Below are positions 36,361 to 46,649 of a DNA stretch of 64,000 bases, piece by piece. The translations under genes were made by a program, and so were the position numbers. The stretch is taken from NCBI RefSeq assembly GCF_001641335.1, contig NZ_LVEM01000002.1:1560124-1624123 (forward strand). The letters are read 5' to 3'. How positions within the stretch are numbered: position 1 is the stretch's first letter; each line of letters starts with the position of its first letter. The DNA comes from Bradyrhizobium stylosanthis. Lineage in GTDB: Bacteria; Pseudomonadota; Alphaproteobacteria; Rhizobiales; Xanthobacteraceae. The notes beneath the pieces are model-generated. The model was not told the origin of the DNA, ran no database searches, and worked only from the letters and a program-made list of their open reading frames with translations.

Positions 36361-37344
36361 GTGCCGAATTTACCGCCGCTGGTTTACGCGATGCTGCTTG
36401 CGCCGCTGGCGCTGATCCTGATTGCCGCCATCGTCAAGACCTGGCAGGCGCGCGAGGCGCGAAGCTGGCCGCAGGCCGCGGGCAAGGTCGTCACCTCGGT
36501 CGCGGAGGTGCGCGAGGTCAAGGTATCCGACGACGAGCGCGAGGACGGCTATCGCACCGAGAGCCGCAACTTCGCCAACGTCACCTATGAATACACCGTG
36601 GCCGGCCGCAAGTTGCGCTGCAACCGCATCTCGATCGGCGAGGACCTCGGCAATTTCCAGGTGGCCGAGAAGCTCGCGAAATATCCGGCCGGAAGCATCG
36701 TCACCGTCTACTACAATCCCAGGCATCCCGATCAGGCCGTGCTGGAGCGCGACCTGCCCAAAGGGCTGTGGGGTTGTCTCGGCATCGGCTCGGCGATCGT
36801 GCTCGCCATCATCTTCGGCTCGGCCTTCGGCCTCAACCAGAGCTACCAATATCTCGCGCACCACATCGCCCGTCCCGACCTTGCGGGCCTCGTCGTCGGC
36901 TTCGCCGCGTTCGGCCTCGTCATCGGCCTGATGGCCTGGGCCGTGCAGCGGCAGGCGTCGATGGCGACGCGCTGGCCGGTCGTTGCCGGCACCATCAAGC
37001 TGTCGGGCATCGAGGAATATCACGAGGCCAGCGAACCGGGTGAGGCGCGCGGCATCGAGATGTTCGGCAAGCGCGTGACCTACACCTATCGCTATCAGAA
37101 CATCGCCTACACCAATGAATGCGCGCGCGTCGCGACGCAATCGCCGTCGGCTTCCGAGGAGTTGCTGAAGAAGCTGATGTCGCGCTACCAGGACGGCGCG
37201 ACCGTCGACGTTCGCGTCAACCCCGACAATCCCGCCGAAGCGACGCTGGATGCCCGCGGCGACGGCCGCATGGCCTATGTGCTGTGGGGCATCGCCGCGA
37301 TCTTCGCCGCGCTGGCGCTGTTCGTCGCGACGCGCGGCGGTTAG
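36361..37344 (+). CDS. DUF3592 membrane protein
   Basis: 327 residues; TM at the N-terminus (VYAMLLAPLALILIAAIVKT), two central helices (GSAIVLAIIFGSAFGL, LVVGFAAFGLVIGLMAWAVQ) and one at the C-terminus. Two repeated extracytoplasmic DUF3592 blocks: SWPQAAGKVVTSVAEVREVK ... VTVYYNPRHPDQAVLERD and RWPVVAGTIKLSGIEEYHEA ... VDVRVNPDNPAEATLDARG. GTG start at 36361. Function unknown. Confidence 0.82.
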   Translation: MPNLPPLVYAMLLAPLALILIAAIVKTWQAREARSWPQAAGKVVTSVAEVREVKVSDDEREDGYRTESRNFANVTYEYTVAGRKLRCNRISIGEDLGNFQVAEKLAKYPAGSIVTVYYNPRHPDQAVLERDLPKGLWGCLGIGSAIVLAIIFGSAFGLNQSYQYLAHHIARPDLAGLVVGFAAFGLVIGLMAWAVQRQASMATRWPVVAGTIKLSGIEEYHEASEPGEARGIEMFGKRVTYTYRYQNIAYTNECARVATQSPSASEELLKKLMSRYQDGATVDVRVNPDNPAEATLDARGDGRMAYVLWGIAAIFAALALFVATRGG

Positions 37345-37435
37345 TGGGAAGCAGACAGCTTCGCCGTACTCCGCTGCGCTCTCTCCCCCGCAAGGGGGGA
37401 GGGAACATAGTGTGCGACGTGGCCGGCGCCTCGCG

Positions 37436-38242
37436 CTACACCAACAGCTCCGCCTTCATCTCCAGCTCGATCTCCGCAAAGATCCGCGCCAGCCGCTCGG
37501 CCCATTGCCGCTGGCCGGACTGGTCCGCGATCAGGTCCTGGCGGATCTCGATGCCGGTGTTGACGAGGCCGCGGGCTTCGCCATGGACCGGGATGGTGTA
37601 GTCGTTGAGGTCGCTCACCGCATAAGGCTCGTTGTCGCCGACGACGAGATCGCCTTCCTCGCGCAGATGTTTCAGCAAGAGCTGCGGCAGCACGGTGTCG
37701 CGATTGTAGAGCGCCGCGATGTGCCAGGGCCGTGCGACGCCGGCATAGACGGGCGTGAAACTGTGCAGCGACACCAGCACGGTCGGCCGCTTGTCGTGCA
37801 GGCGCCGGCCGATGGTCGCGTCGATGCGGTGATGGTAGGGCTCGAAGATCTCGCGCCGGCGCGCCGCGCGCTCGGCGTCGGCGATCGCCTCATTGCCGGG
37901 GATCGCGGTTGCCTCTGAGATCACGGGGATCGAGCTCGCCGCCGCCGGAGGCCGGTTGCAGTCGATCACGAGCCGTGAGTAGCGCTGTGCGATCAGATGC
38001 GCATCGAGCATCCCGGCGAGGCGCTCGGCGACGCCGCCAATGCCGATGTCCCAGCCGATGTGCCTGACGAGCTCGCTCTCGGGGATGCCGAGATCGCCGA
38101 GCGCGCGCGGCAGGATGCGTCCGTAATGGTCCGATGTGAGCAGGAACGGCGATGTGCCTGCTGCATTCACCTCATGCACTGGAGGAATGTCACCCTCGCC
38201 GAGCAGTTGATCTGCCGTCTCGGCTGTGTTGAAAGCCATCAA
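37436..38242 (-). CDS. N-formylglutamate amidohydrolase family protein
   Basis: 268 residues. FLLTSDHYGRILPRALGDLG and LVRHIGWDIGIGGVAERLA near the N-terminus, LVIDCNRPPAAASSIP (Arg-Pro motif of the family), YHHRIDATIGRRL, LVSLHSFTPVYAG (metal-binding His) and VGDNEPYAVSDLNDYTIPVH. The family removes formate from N-formyl-glutamate in histidine use, but many paralogues act on other acyl amino acids. No hut genes nearby, so the substrate is open. Divergent from the transglutaminase gene. Confidence 0.88.
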   Translation of the reverse strand: MMAFNTAETADQLLGEGDIPPVHEVNAAGTSPFLLTSDHYGRILPRALGDLGIPESELVRHIGWDIGIGGVAERLAGMLDAHLIAQRYSRLVIDCNRPPAAASSIPVISEATAIPGNEAIADAERAARRREIFEPYHHRIDATIGRRLHDKRPTVLVSLHSFTPVYAGVARPWHIAALYNRDTVLPQLLLKHLREEGDLVVGDNEPYAVSDLNDYTIPVHGEARGLVNTGIEIRQDLIADQSGQRQWAERLARIFAEIELEMKAELLV

Positions 38243-38331
38243 GATTGCCTATGGAAAAAGCAGTCGCCCCGGAAATTGGGCAAACAATCGCTAACAATGG
38301 GCCTGCCCAACATCACCATGATCTCCCGACG

Positions 38332-39240
38332 ATGCCGCTGCTGACGATTCACCACAAGACCGAATATCGATACAATCGGCCTGTGGCGTTCGGCGAGCAC
38401 AGATTCATGCTGCGCCCGAGCGACGGCCATGATTTGCGCGTGCTCGACTCCAGGCTGAGGATCTCGCCCGAGCCGATGTCGCTGCGCTGGATCCACGACG
38501 TATTCGGCAATTCGGTCGCCATCGCCGATTTCGACGCGCGCGCGGACAGGCTCGTCTTCGACTGGCACGTCACGGTCGCGCACAATCCGGTCGAGGATTT
38601 CGCGCTGACGCCTGATGATCCCGCGTTCTTCTATCCTTTCGTCTATGACGATGCGGAATTGCCCGATCTCGTCCAGTACATCACGCCGCAATATCCCGAT
38701 CCCGACGGCGAGATCGCGGAATGGGTGCGCGGCTTCCTCGACGAGGGTGCGCCGTCGCCGACGTTTGAGATCCTCAGTCGGATCACGCACGCCATTCGGG
38801 ACAAGTTCGACTATCGCAGGCGCCATGCGCCCGGCACGCAGTCCCCGGGCGACACGTTGCATCTGGGCACCGGCACCTGCCGCGACTATGCGCTGTTCAT
38901 GATCGAGGCGCTGCGCCGTCTCGGCATCGCCGCGCGCTTCGTCTCGGGCTATCTCTTCGTGCCCGAGGACGTCGCTCAACATCATGTCGGCGGCGGCTCG
39001 ACCCATGCATGGGTGCAGGTCTATCTGCCGAGCGCCGGCTGGATCGAGTTCGATCCGACCAACGGCATCGTCGGCACCCGCGACCTCATCCGCGTCGCCG
39101 TCGCCCGCGACCCGCGCCAGGCGATCCCGCTGCACGGCGTCTATATCGGCACCCAGGATGCGTTCGACGTGATGGAAGTCAGCATCAGCGTGGTCTCGGA
39201 CGAAGAGCGCAGCGGCGCGGAGCTGGAAGAGGCTTTGTAG
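38332..39240 (+). CDS. Transglutaminase-like cysteine peptidase family protein
   Basis: 302 residues. N-terminal bacterial transglutaminase-like domain (PLLTIHHKTEYRYNRPVAFG EHRFMLRP) and a transglutaminase core with C183 in GTGTCRDYALFMIEALR, H225 in GGGSTHAWVQVYLP and D241 in WIEFDPTNG. All three catalytic positions are present, so a peptidase or amidase activity is plausible. ATG 38332 begins right at the domain; ATG 38245/38251 would add an unstructured leader. Confidence 0.88.
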   Translation: MPLLTIHHKTEYRYNRPVAFGEHRFMLRPSDGHDLRVLDSRLRISPEPMSLRWIHDVFGNSVAIADFDARADRLVFDWHVTVAHNPVEDFALTPDDPAFFYPFVYDDAELPDLVQYITPQYPDPDGEIAEWVRGFLDEGAPSPTFEILSRITHAIRDKFDYRRRHAPGTQSPGDTLHLGTGTCRDYALFMIEALRRLGIAARFVSGYLFVPEDVAQHHVGGGSTHAWVQVYLPSAGWIEFDPTNGIVGTRDLIRVAVARDPRQAIPLHGVYIGTQDAFDVMEVSISVVSDEERSGAELEEAL

Positions 39241-39252
39241 AAACTCTCCTTG

Positions 39253-39280
39253 CGTCGTCCTGGCGAAAGCCAGGACGACG
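39253..39280. repeat. Perfect 12-bp hairpin with GAAA loop
   Basis: cgtcgtcctggc-gaaa-gccaggacgacg, 13 nt after the transglutaminase stop. The same sequence is one arm of the larger repeat at 51767-51910. GNRA-loop hairpin, no T-run. Confidence 0.8.
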
Positions 39281-39330
39281 GCGAGTATGCGCCTCTGTCG
39301 CTCCGAACGATTGCCAGCTATAGACCCCCC

Positions 39331-39729
39331 ATGACCTCCGATCGTCTCTTCGTCTACGGCACCCTGATGCGCGGCTTCGACCATCCGATGGCGCGGCTGC
39401 TTGCAGGCCATGCGGATTTCCTGGGCGAGGCGACTTGCCGCGGCCGGCTCGTGCTGGTGAAGCACTATCCGGGATTGCTGCTCTCGGATGCTTCCTCCGA
39501 CCTCGTCCACGGCGAGCTGTTTCATCTGCGCGTGCCCGACGAACTGCTGGCCGAGCTCGATATGTACGAGGCCTGCGGCGAAGGCTTTCCGGAGCCGACG
39601 GAATATCTGCGCCAACTGATCGACGTGACGTTGCCTGACGGCTCCACGCAGAAGGCGTGGACCTACGTCTACAACTGGCCGGTGACGGATCTGCCGAGCA
39701 TCGAGTCGGGACGGTTTCTCGATCATTAG
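39331..39729 (+). CDS. Gamma-glutamylcyclotransferase-family protein
   Basis: 132 residues. LFVYGTLMRGFDHPMARLLA is the GGCT/AIG2 phosphate-loop signature YGTLM, and ADFLGEATCRGRLVLVKHYPGL plus HGELFHLRVPDELLAELDMY with E/D acid positions complete the fold. Such enzymes release 5-oxoproline from gamma-glutamyl compounds. ATG 39331; no clear ribosome binding site. Confidence 0.88.
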   Translation: MTSDRLFVYGTLMRGFDHPMARLLAGHADFLGEATCRGRLVLVKHYPGLLLSDASSDLVHGELFHLRVPDELLAELDMYEACGEGFPEPTEYLRQLIDVTLPDGSTQKAWTYVYNWPVTDLPSIESGRFLDH

Positions 39730-39745
39730 CGGCTGATGCTTTTTT

Positions 39746-39910
39746 ACCTCTCCCCGCTTGCGGGGAGAGGTCGGATTGCATCGAAGATGCAATCCGGGTG
39801 AGGGGGTACAGGTCCCTCGATGATTTCACATGTGGAGAGAGCCCCTCACCCCAACCCTCTCAGCGCGAGCGAAGCTCGTCGCGGCCCCGTAAGAACGGGT
39901 CGAGGGGGCG
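39746..39910. repeat. Long interspersed repeat (ctctccccgcttgcggggag family)
   Basis: acctctccccgcttgcgggg + agaggtcggattgcatc ... ccctcaccccaaccctctca with ggccccgtaagaacggg. Closely related to 53991-54130. Intergenic, between convergent genes. Confidence 0.85.
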
Positions 39911-39937
39911 CACTTTTGTCCGGGCTCACAGCTACGG

Positions 39938-40501
39938 CTACGCCGACAGCACTTCCTTCACCACGCGCACGTCGACCTCGTGCTCGACGTAAGCCCACTC
40001 CTCGGTCTGCCTGAGCATCCCCACCAGCTCCTCGAACAGCGAGGCATCCGCTGGGGCGAATTCGAACCAGGTCAGGAAGTCGAAGGGCTCGCCGAGGTCG
40101 CGGCAGTGATAGAGCTGCCGCGCGATGGCGGGCAGGAAGCGCAGGCTGCCGGCGATGTGGTGCGACTTGTCCTCGAAGATCTTGCGCCGCTCTTCCTGCG
40201 TCAGGTCCCACCAGGCCTGCGATTTGCGGATCGGGATCAGCGCCGCGCTGGTGGCCTCCATCCGGCCGAGCCCGGCCTGCACGGCAACGAGCTGCTGCTT
40301 CTCGGGCCGTTCGGTGTAGCGCAGGCTGCTGGCGACGCCGACCAGCCGCCAGGCATTGCGCGAGGGCACCAGCGGCAACGAGATGGCCTCGCTGTCGGTG
40401 ACCGACAGCGCCGGCATGAAAGGCAGTGGCTCGCCCGTCACCGCTGAAATCGAGGTGACGCGCCAGCCCCCGCTCTGGCCGCCTCGAAAGGTCCTGAACA
40501 T
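39938..40501 (-). CDS. Chlorite dismutase-family heme protein (short, dimer type)
   Basis: 187 residues, the short (clade 2) Cld length. SLRYTERPEKQQLVAVQAGLG, ALIPIRKSQAWWDLTQEERR, SHHIAGSLRFLPAIARQLYH and DLGEPFDFLTWFEFAPADAS match the Nitrobacter-type dimeric Cld as I remember it. The proximal heme His corresponds to H115 (SHH115I) and the distal Arg, diagnostic for chlorite conversion, to R128 (AIAR128), the same 13-residue spacing. So the catalytic Arg is intact, and genuine chlorite or related peroxide chemistry is possible. ATG 40501 begins the compact domain; the upstream in-frame extension to 40843 is repeat DNA. Confidence 0.85.
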   Translation of the reverse strand: MFRTFRGGQSGGWRVTSISAVTGEPLPFMPALSVTDSEAISLPLVPSRNAWRLVGVASSLRYTERPEKQQLVAVQAGLGRMEATSAALIPIRKSQAWWDLTQEERRKIFEDKSHHIAGSLRFLPAIARQLYHCRDLGEPFDFLTWFEFAPADASLFEELVGMLRQTEEWAYVEHEVDVRVVKEVLSA

Positions 40502-40555
40502 GGGCACATGGAAGCGTGGAACCGGGCGGGGGGCAAGAGTTTCCGCAGCCCGTCC

Positions 40556-40748
40556 CGTCATCCCCGCGCAAAGGCGTAGCCTTTGTCGCTGGAGGTGCGA
40601 CTGGCTCGACGCATGGCGTCGCCCCGGGAGCCTCGAAGGATGGACGGCCGAGCTATCGCAGCGCGCTCCTCGCGGTGAGAGCCGGGCCGTCGCCCTTCGA
40701 GGGCCGCTGAACGGCCACCCCGAGCGACAACGGCTTTGAGGGTGACGG
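40556..40748. repeat. Nested interspersed inverted repeat
   Basis: cgtcatccccgcgcaaaggc + gtagcctttgtcgct ... agcgacaacggctttgaggg + tgacgg, with gcctcgaaggatggacggcc / gggccgtcgcccttcgaggg inside. Fills most of the 395-bp gap between the chlorite dismutase gene and dnaG. No gene. Confidence 0.7.
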
Positions 40749-40896
40749 TGAAAAATGATGGCCCGTGGCGGCAGAAGAGACCCTGTGCATAGGTCGAATA
40801 ACCCGGATAACCCGCTCAAACCTGGCCTTTGGCCAGTCCGCACCTATATCCCTCATCCTTCGCCCGACTCACCCGGTTTCGCGCTAGACACAGCCC

Positions 40897-42918
40897 ATGC
40901 GCTTCACGCCCCAGTTCCTCGACGAGCTTCGTGCCCGGCTTTCGGTTTCCGAGGTCGTGGGCAAGCGCGTCAAGCTGAAGAAGGCGGGGCGGGAGTGGAA
41001 GGGGCTGTCGCCGTTCCAGCAGGAGAAGACGCCGTCCTTCTACGTCAACGACCAGAAGGGCTTTTACCACGACTTCTCCTCCGGCAAGCACGGCGACATC
41101 ATCACCTTCGTGATGGAGACCGACGGCCTGCCGTTCGCCGAGGCCGTCGAGCGGCTGGCGGGCATGGCGGGCCTGCCGCTGCCGGCTGTGACGCCCGATG
41201 CGGCGCGGCAGGAGCAGCGGCGGCGCTCGCTGCATGACGTCATGGATCTCGCGGCAAAATTCTTCGCCGAGACGCTGGCCTCGCGCGTCGGCGCCAAGGC
41301 GCGCGGCTATCTCGCCGACCGCGCCATATCGCCGGCGACGCAACTGCAGTTCCGTCTCGGCTATGCCCCGCCCGATCGCTTCGCGCTGAAGGAGCATCTC
41401 GGCAAGCAGGGCGTCTCTGTCGACGACATGATCGAGACCGGCCTCCTCGTCGCGGGCAACGACATTCCCGTGCCCTACGACCGCTTCCGCGACCGCGTGA
41501 TGTTTCCGATCACCGATCTGCGCGGTCGCGTCATCGCCTTCGGCGGGCGCGCGCTGGAGAAGGACGTCCCTGCAAAATACCTGAATTCGCCGGAGACGCC
41601 GCTCTTCCACAAGGGCGACAATCTCTACAACCACCAGACCGCGCGCAAAGCCACCCATGACGGCGGCGCGCTGATCGTGGTCGAAGGCTATGTCGACGTC
41701 ATCGCCATGGTCACCGCGGGCTTTTCGGGCGCCGTCGCGCCGCTCGGCACCGCGCTCACCGAAAGCCAGCTCGCGCTGCTCTGGAAGATGGCGGACGAGC
41801 CGATCCTCTGTTTCGACGGCGACCGCGCCGGACAGAAGGCCGCGTTTCGTGCCGCCGATCTCGCGCTGCCCTTCCTCGCGCCCGGAAAGAGTCTTCGCTT
41901 TGCACTGCTGCCGGAAGGGCAGGACCCCGACGATCTCGTCCGCTCGGGCGGGCGCGGCGCGATCGAGGAGGTGATCAATGCGGCCCGTCCGCTCGCCGAC
42001 ATGATCTGGTCGCGCGAGCTCGAAGGCGGCAACTTCGCCACGCCCGAGCGTCGCGCCGCGCTGGAGGCGCGCATCAAGGATCTCACCAACGGCATCCGCG
42101 ACGAGGTGGTGCGGCGCTATTACCGCGACGAGTTCATCGAACGGCTGCAGCGCGCCTTCGCCCCCGACGGCGGGCGCGGCGGCTTTGGCGGGCGGGGCAA
42201 TTTCCGTCCCGGCGGCGGCCGGCCGTTCCAGCCGAGGGCAGGGGGGAGCGCGAATCGATTCGGTGGCCAGGGATTCGGGGGAGGATTTGGCGGCGGCCGC
42301 CGTGGCCAGCCCGGTCCGACCCTGCTTCCGTCCGGCCCCTACCAGGCGGCGAGCCCCCAGCTCGCGGCAAGCCCGATCATGAAGGGCCAGCGCAGCGCCA
42401 TCTCCCGCCGGGAAGCCCTGATCCTGCAATGCCTGATCAACCATCCCTGGCTGCTGCACGACCATCTCGAGGAAGTGGCGGCCCTGGAGCTGGCCCACCC
42501 CGAGGCGCACAAGCTCCGGGCCGGGATCATCGCCGCCTTCGCCAACGACCACCACCACTCTCCGGACCCCGGAGAGCTTGCCGAGAAGATGCGCAGCGAC
42601 CTTGAGAAGGGCGGATTTTCACAAGTTCTTCAAAGGGTTGAGGGAGGAATCACGACCGCGGCGGTGTGGGGCGCCCGCGAGGGCGCGGCGCGGGACGACG
42701 TTCTTGCCACCTGGCATCAGCTGGTTGCCTTGCATCGGCAATACCATTCACTACTTAGGGAGTTGAAGGACGCCGAGCTGGCCTTGGGGGAGGACCCCAG
42801 CGAGGCCAATTTGGCGTGGCTGCGTGACGTCAAGGCTCGGATAGCCGAGGTCGATGGTACCGAGGCCCTGATCGAGGGTTTTGGCGAGCTGTCGGGCCGG
42901 TTCCAGAAGAGCGTGTGA
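40897..42918 (+). CDS. dnaG: DNA primase
   Basis: DnaG, 673 residues: N-terminal CHC2-like domain, TOPRIM/RNA polymerase core (DRFRDRVMFPITDLRGRVIA, FGGRALEKDVPAKYLNSPET, LIVVEGYVDVIAMVTAGFSG, DGDRAGQKAA) and a C-terminal DnaB-binding domain. Oddity 1: all four zinc ligands are replaced. The E. coli CPFH and CFGC become SPFQ (S38, Q41) and DFSS (D59, S62), so the zinc ribbon cannot bind metal in the usual way. Oddity 2: residues about 423-475 are a Gly/Arg-rich linker (GGRGGFGGRGNFRPGGGRPF...). It lies just upstream of rpoD, the usual macromolecular-synthesis order. Confidence 0.95.
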   Translation: MRFTPQFLDELRARLSVSEVVGKRVKLKKAGREWKGLSPFQQEKTPSFYVNDQKGFYHDFSSGKHGDIITFVMETDGLPFAEAVERLAGMAGLPLPAVTPDAARQEQRRRSLHDVMDLAAKFFAETLASRVGAKARGYLADRAISPATQLQFRLGYAPPDRFALKEHLGKQGVSVDDMIETGLLVAGNDIPVPYDRFRDRVMFPITDLRGRVIAFGGRALEKDVPAKYLNSPETPLFHKGDNLYNHQTARKATHDGGALIVVEGYVDVIAMVTAGFSGAVAPLGTALTESQLALLWKMADEPILCFDGDRAGQKAAFRAADLALPFLAPGKSLRFALLPEGQDPDDLVRSGGRGAIEEVINAARPLADMIWSRELEGGNFATPERRAALEARIKDLTNGIRDEVVRRYYRDEFIERLQRAFAPDGGRGGFGGRGNFRPGGGRPFQPRAGGSANRFGGQGFGGGFGGGRRGQPGPTLLPSGPYQAASPQLAASPIMKGQRSAISRREALILQCLINHPWLLHDHLEEVAALELAHPEAHKLRAGIIAAFANDHHHSPDPGELAEKMRSDLEKGGFSQVLQRVEGGITTAAVWGAREGAARDDVLATWHQLVALHRQYHSLLRELKDAELALGEDPSEANLAWLRDVKARIAEVDGTEALIEGFGELSGRFQKSV

Positions 42919-43067
42919 TGAAAGAATCATGCGGACGGCCGGGGCCGGAACCGCTAAAAGACTCGCCAAATCCAAGGTTTGGCGGCAAAAACAGGGTTAA
43001 TCGAGGCTTAACGGTCTTGTAGCACTTTGGCCACCAGGCGGCCGCAGGCAGAACAGACGCGTCAGGA

Positions 43068-43241
43068 ATGAATCCGCGCAATCGCTGTTGGCACTACACC
43101 TGCATCCGCTGCGACAAAGAGGCTCACGAAGCGTTAGGCAATTCCGGCGAGAGAGAGTTGGGGGTGGCGAGAGAGATGTGCGCCGCCCTTTCCGTGTCGA
43201 GAGCTGCCGAAGCGAGAGCGTCGAGCAACAGGTTCAAGTGA
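43068..43241 (+). CDS. Possible 57-aa ORF in the dnaG-rpoD gap
   Basis: Starts MNPRNRCWHYTCIRCDKEAH with cysteines in a CWHYTCIRC cluster; the rest uses rare AGA codons and looks less protein-like (RELGVAREMCAALSVSRAAE). AGGA lies only 1 nt before the ATG. It overlaps a sigma-54-like promoter match, so at most one of the two readings is right. I report it as doubtful. Confidence 0.2.
   Translation: MNPRNRCWHYTCIRCDKEAHEALGNSGERELGVAREMCAALSVSRAAEARASSNRFK
43088..43104 (+). promoter_or_regulatory. Sigma-54-like promoter match upstream of rpoD
   Basis: ttGGcactacacctGCa: TTGGCAC at -24 and TGCA at -12 with exactly 10 nt between GG and GC, 190 bp before rpoD. In the 375-bp dnaG-rpoD gap no other promoter stands out. 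Chance match possible. Confidence 0.3.
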
Positions 43242-43293
43242 ATTCACGCGGGCGCGGCGATCGTCTCGCATGAAGCGCGTTTAGGAGCAATGG

Positions 43294-45444
<2,151 letters not shown>

Positions 45445-45453
45445 TCCGGATTG

Positions 45454-45482
45454 TCATGCCCGGGCTCGACCCGGGCATCCAT
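45454..45482. repeat. Half copy of cccgggcttgtcccgggc repeat
   Basis: tgtcatgcccgggctcgacc + cgggcatcca: left arm of the 7260-7343 element only. Confidence 0.6.
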
Positions 45483-45490
45483 CCAAACGA

Positions 45491-45518
45491 AAACGGCGGG
45501 CCGCGAGGCTCGCCGTTT
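45491..45518. terminator. Terminator shared by rpoD and the ImmA operon
   Basis: aaacggcgggcc-gcga-ggctcgccgttt: 12-bp stem with a GNRA loop, T-rich (atttatt) on the right and A-rich on the left. It ends rpoD on the plus strand and the XRE-ImmA operon on the minus strand; it touches the ImmA stop codon at 45521. Confidence 0.85.
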
Positions 45519-45520
45519 AT

Positions 45521-46111
45521 TTATTCCGCCTTGTCTATCCCGAAAAGGTTGCGGACATCCGTGGTCGTTAGCTCGTCAGTTGGAAACAGCAAATGACTTA
45601 GTCGAATAGTTGCGGCCAATTCACTTACGCGGCAGATATTCGCTAGACGGTTTTTGTTATTATACTTTAAAGCAACAGCTCTCGGCATCAGAAATGCGCT
45701 AGCGAATAGATTCGCTTCGGCTTCTACTCGCCTCTTGGTCGGGCTGCGCTGAAATTGCGGGGACTCCGGAGCTAGACGAGGCATCGGGTATCCCCAATGC
45801 AGACATAGATGGCCTAGCTCATGCGCAATTGTGAAACGACTCTTGGGGTCATCCCGATGTGCTCCATCGTAGACGTCTTGCCTGACGAGCACTCGTGCAG
45901 GTCCAAACTCAGTATGAGCAGCAACGCTCAGTTCTTCCCGACTGAAGACTTCAATGGAGAAGTTCTGGAGGTGTCGAGGAAGATCATTCTCAACCGCACT
46001 TATGATGTTGAAGTGCGCCATGCCTGAGAGCCTCAACAAGACGCGTAGCTGCTCCGCGTAATGCTCAATCTCGGACGGCGAATGTTCTTTGGGGGCCTTA
46101 TCGGTTTTCAT
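45521..46111 (-). CDS. ImmA/IrrE-family zinc metallopeptidase 1
   Basis: 196 residues. The gluzincin-type HExxH is H97-E98-x-x-H101 in FTIAHELGHLCLHW; the third ligand is the Glu in RRVEAEANLFASAFLMP (E130 or E132). The family includes ImmA, IrrE and CapP, which cleave a partner repressor to switch on mobile elements, DNA-repair or defence genes. C-terminal part (VSELAATIRLSHLLFPTDEL) is the helical region after the protease. Its start overlaps the XRE regulator by 14 nt, so the two are translationally coupled; the XRE protein is its natural substrate. Clearly lower GC than the flanking rpoD. Confidence 0.88.
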   Translation of the reverse strand: MKTDKAPKEHSPSEIEHYAEQLRVLLRLSGMAHFNIISAVENDLPRHLQNFSIEVFSREELSVAAHTEFGPARVLVRQDVYDGAHRDDPKSRFTIAHELGHLCLHWGYPMPRLAPESPQFQRSPTKRRVEAEANLFASAFLMPRAVALKYNNKNRLANICRVSELAATIRLSHLLFPTDELTTTDVRNLFGIDKAE

Positions 46112-46430
46112 CGGCAGTCTCTACGTTCGACCGATCAACCTCACGCCGGTCCAGAATGCTCGCCAAAGTTTCTTCAGATGAATTTACGCGGTTCGCCTTG
46201 GTGATTGGTCCAAGTGTCAAAAGGAGCCGAAGCTCGGTAACGTCTTCCCTCGTCAGCTCAAGCCATTCAGCGAGCCGCTCCAAATAACCGCCCGGCAGGC
46301 TTCGAACCCCACGCTCAACTCCAGAGATCAGTGATGAAGAGAAGCCAATTGCTGCCGACTGGTCGGCCATGACCACATTTCTCTCCCTGCGGTACTGCTG
46401 ACAGGCCTTTCCAAAACGCGTGAGCGGCAT
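46098..46430 (-). CDS. XRE-family HTH regulator (partner of metallopeptidase 1)
   Basis: 110 residues from ATG 46430. Lambda-repressor-like HTH: RFGKACQQYRRERNVVMADQ, SAAIGFSSSLISGVERGVRS, then LPGGYLERLAEWLELTREDV. The C-terminal 45 residues (LLLTLGPITKANRVNSSEET, LASILDRREVDRSNVETADE) are polar and flexible, a sensible place for protease cleavage. Coupled to the downstream ImmA gene by a 14-nt overlap. The arrangement is that of ImmR/ImmA or CapH/CapP pairs. The divergent region 46431-46649 between it and the second unit should hold its operator; I saw no perfect palindrome there. A longer frame to 46532 is less likely. Confidence 0.82.
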   Translation of the reverse strand: MPLTRFGKACQQYRRERNVVMADQSAAIGFSSSLISGVERGVRSLPGGYLERLAEWLELTREDVTELRLLLTLGPITKANRVNSSEETLASILDRREVDRSNVETADENR

Positions 46431-46649
46431 CCGAGCGCCTATCCTTCGTGGGTACCCTGAATCACCCCTTCCACCCCTACATATTGTATGATGAATGTTG
46501 CTCTTGCCACTATTGGCTAGCCTAGAGAGCAAGTCGCGTTCATGCTGTCCACAGCTTTAACGTGCACTTTGGAACGTTTTTCTCTACCGTCGCATTGAAA
46601 ATAGGGCGTTGGAATGCCACATATGGCGGTCCGCAGAGGAGCAGGTCAA

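Noticed and set aside
40502..40843. N-terminal extension of the chlorite dismutase frame
   Set aside because: It covers repeat DNA (40556-40748) and encodes Ser/Arg-rich nonsense; the family begins near ATG 40501.
40816..42558. 580-codon minus-strand frame opposite dnaG
   Set aside because: Shadow of dnaG.
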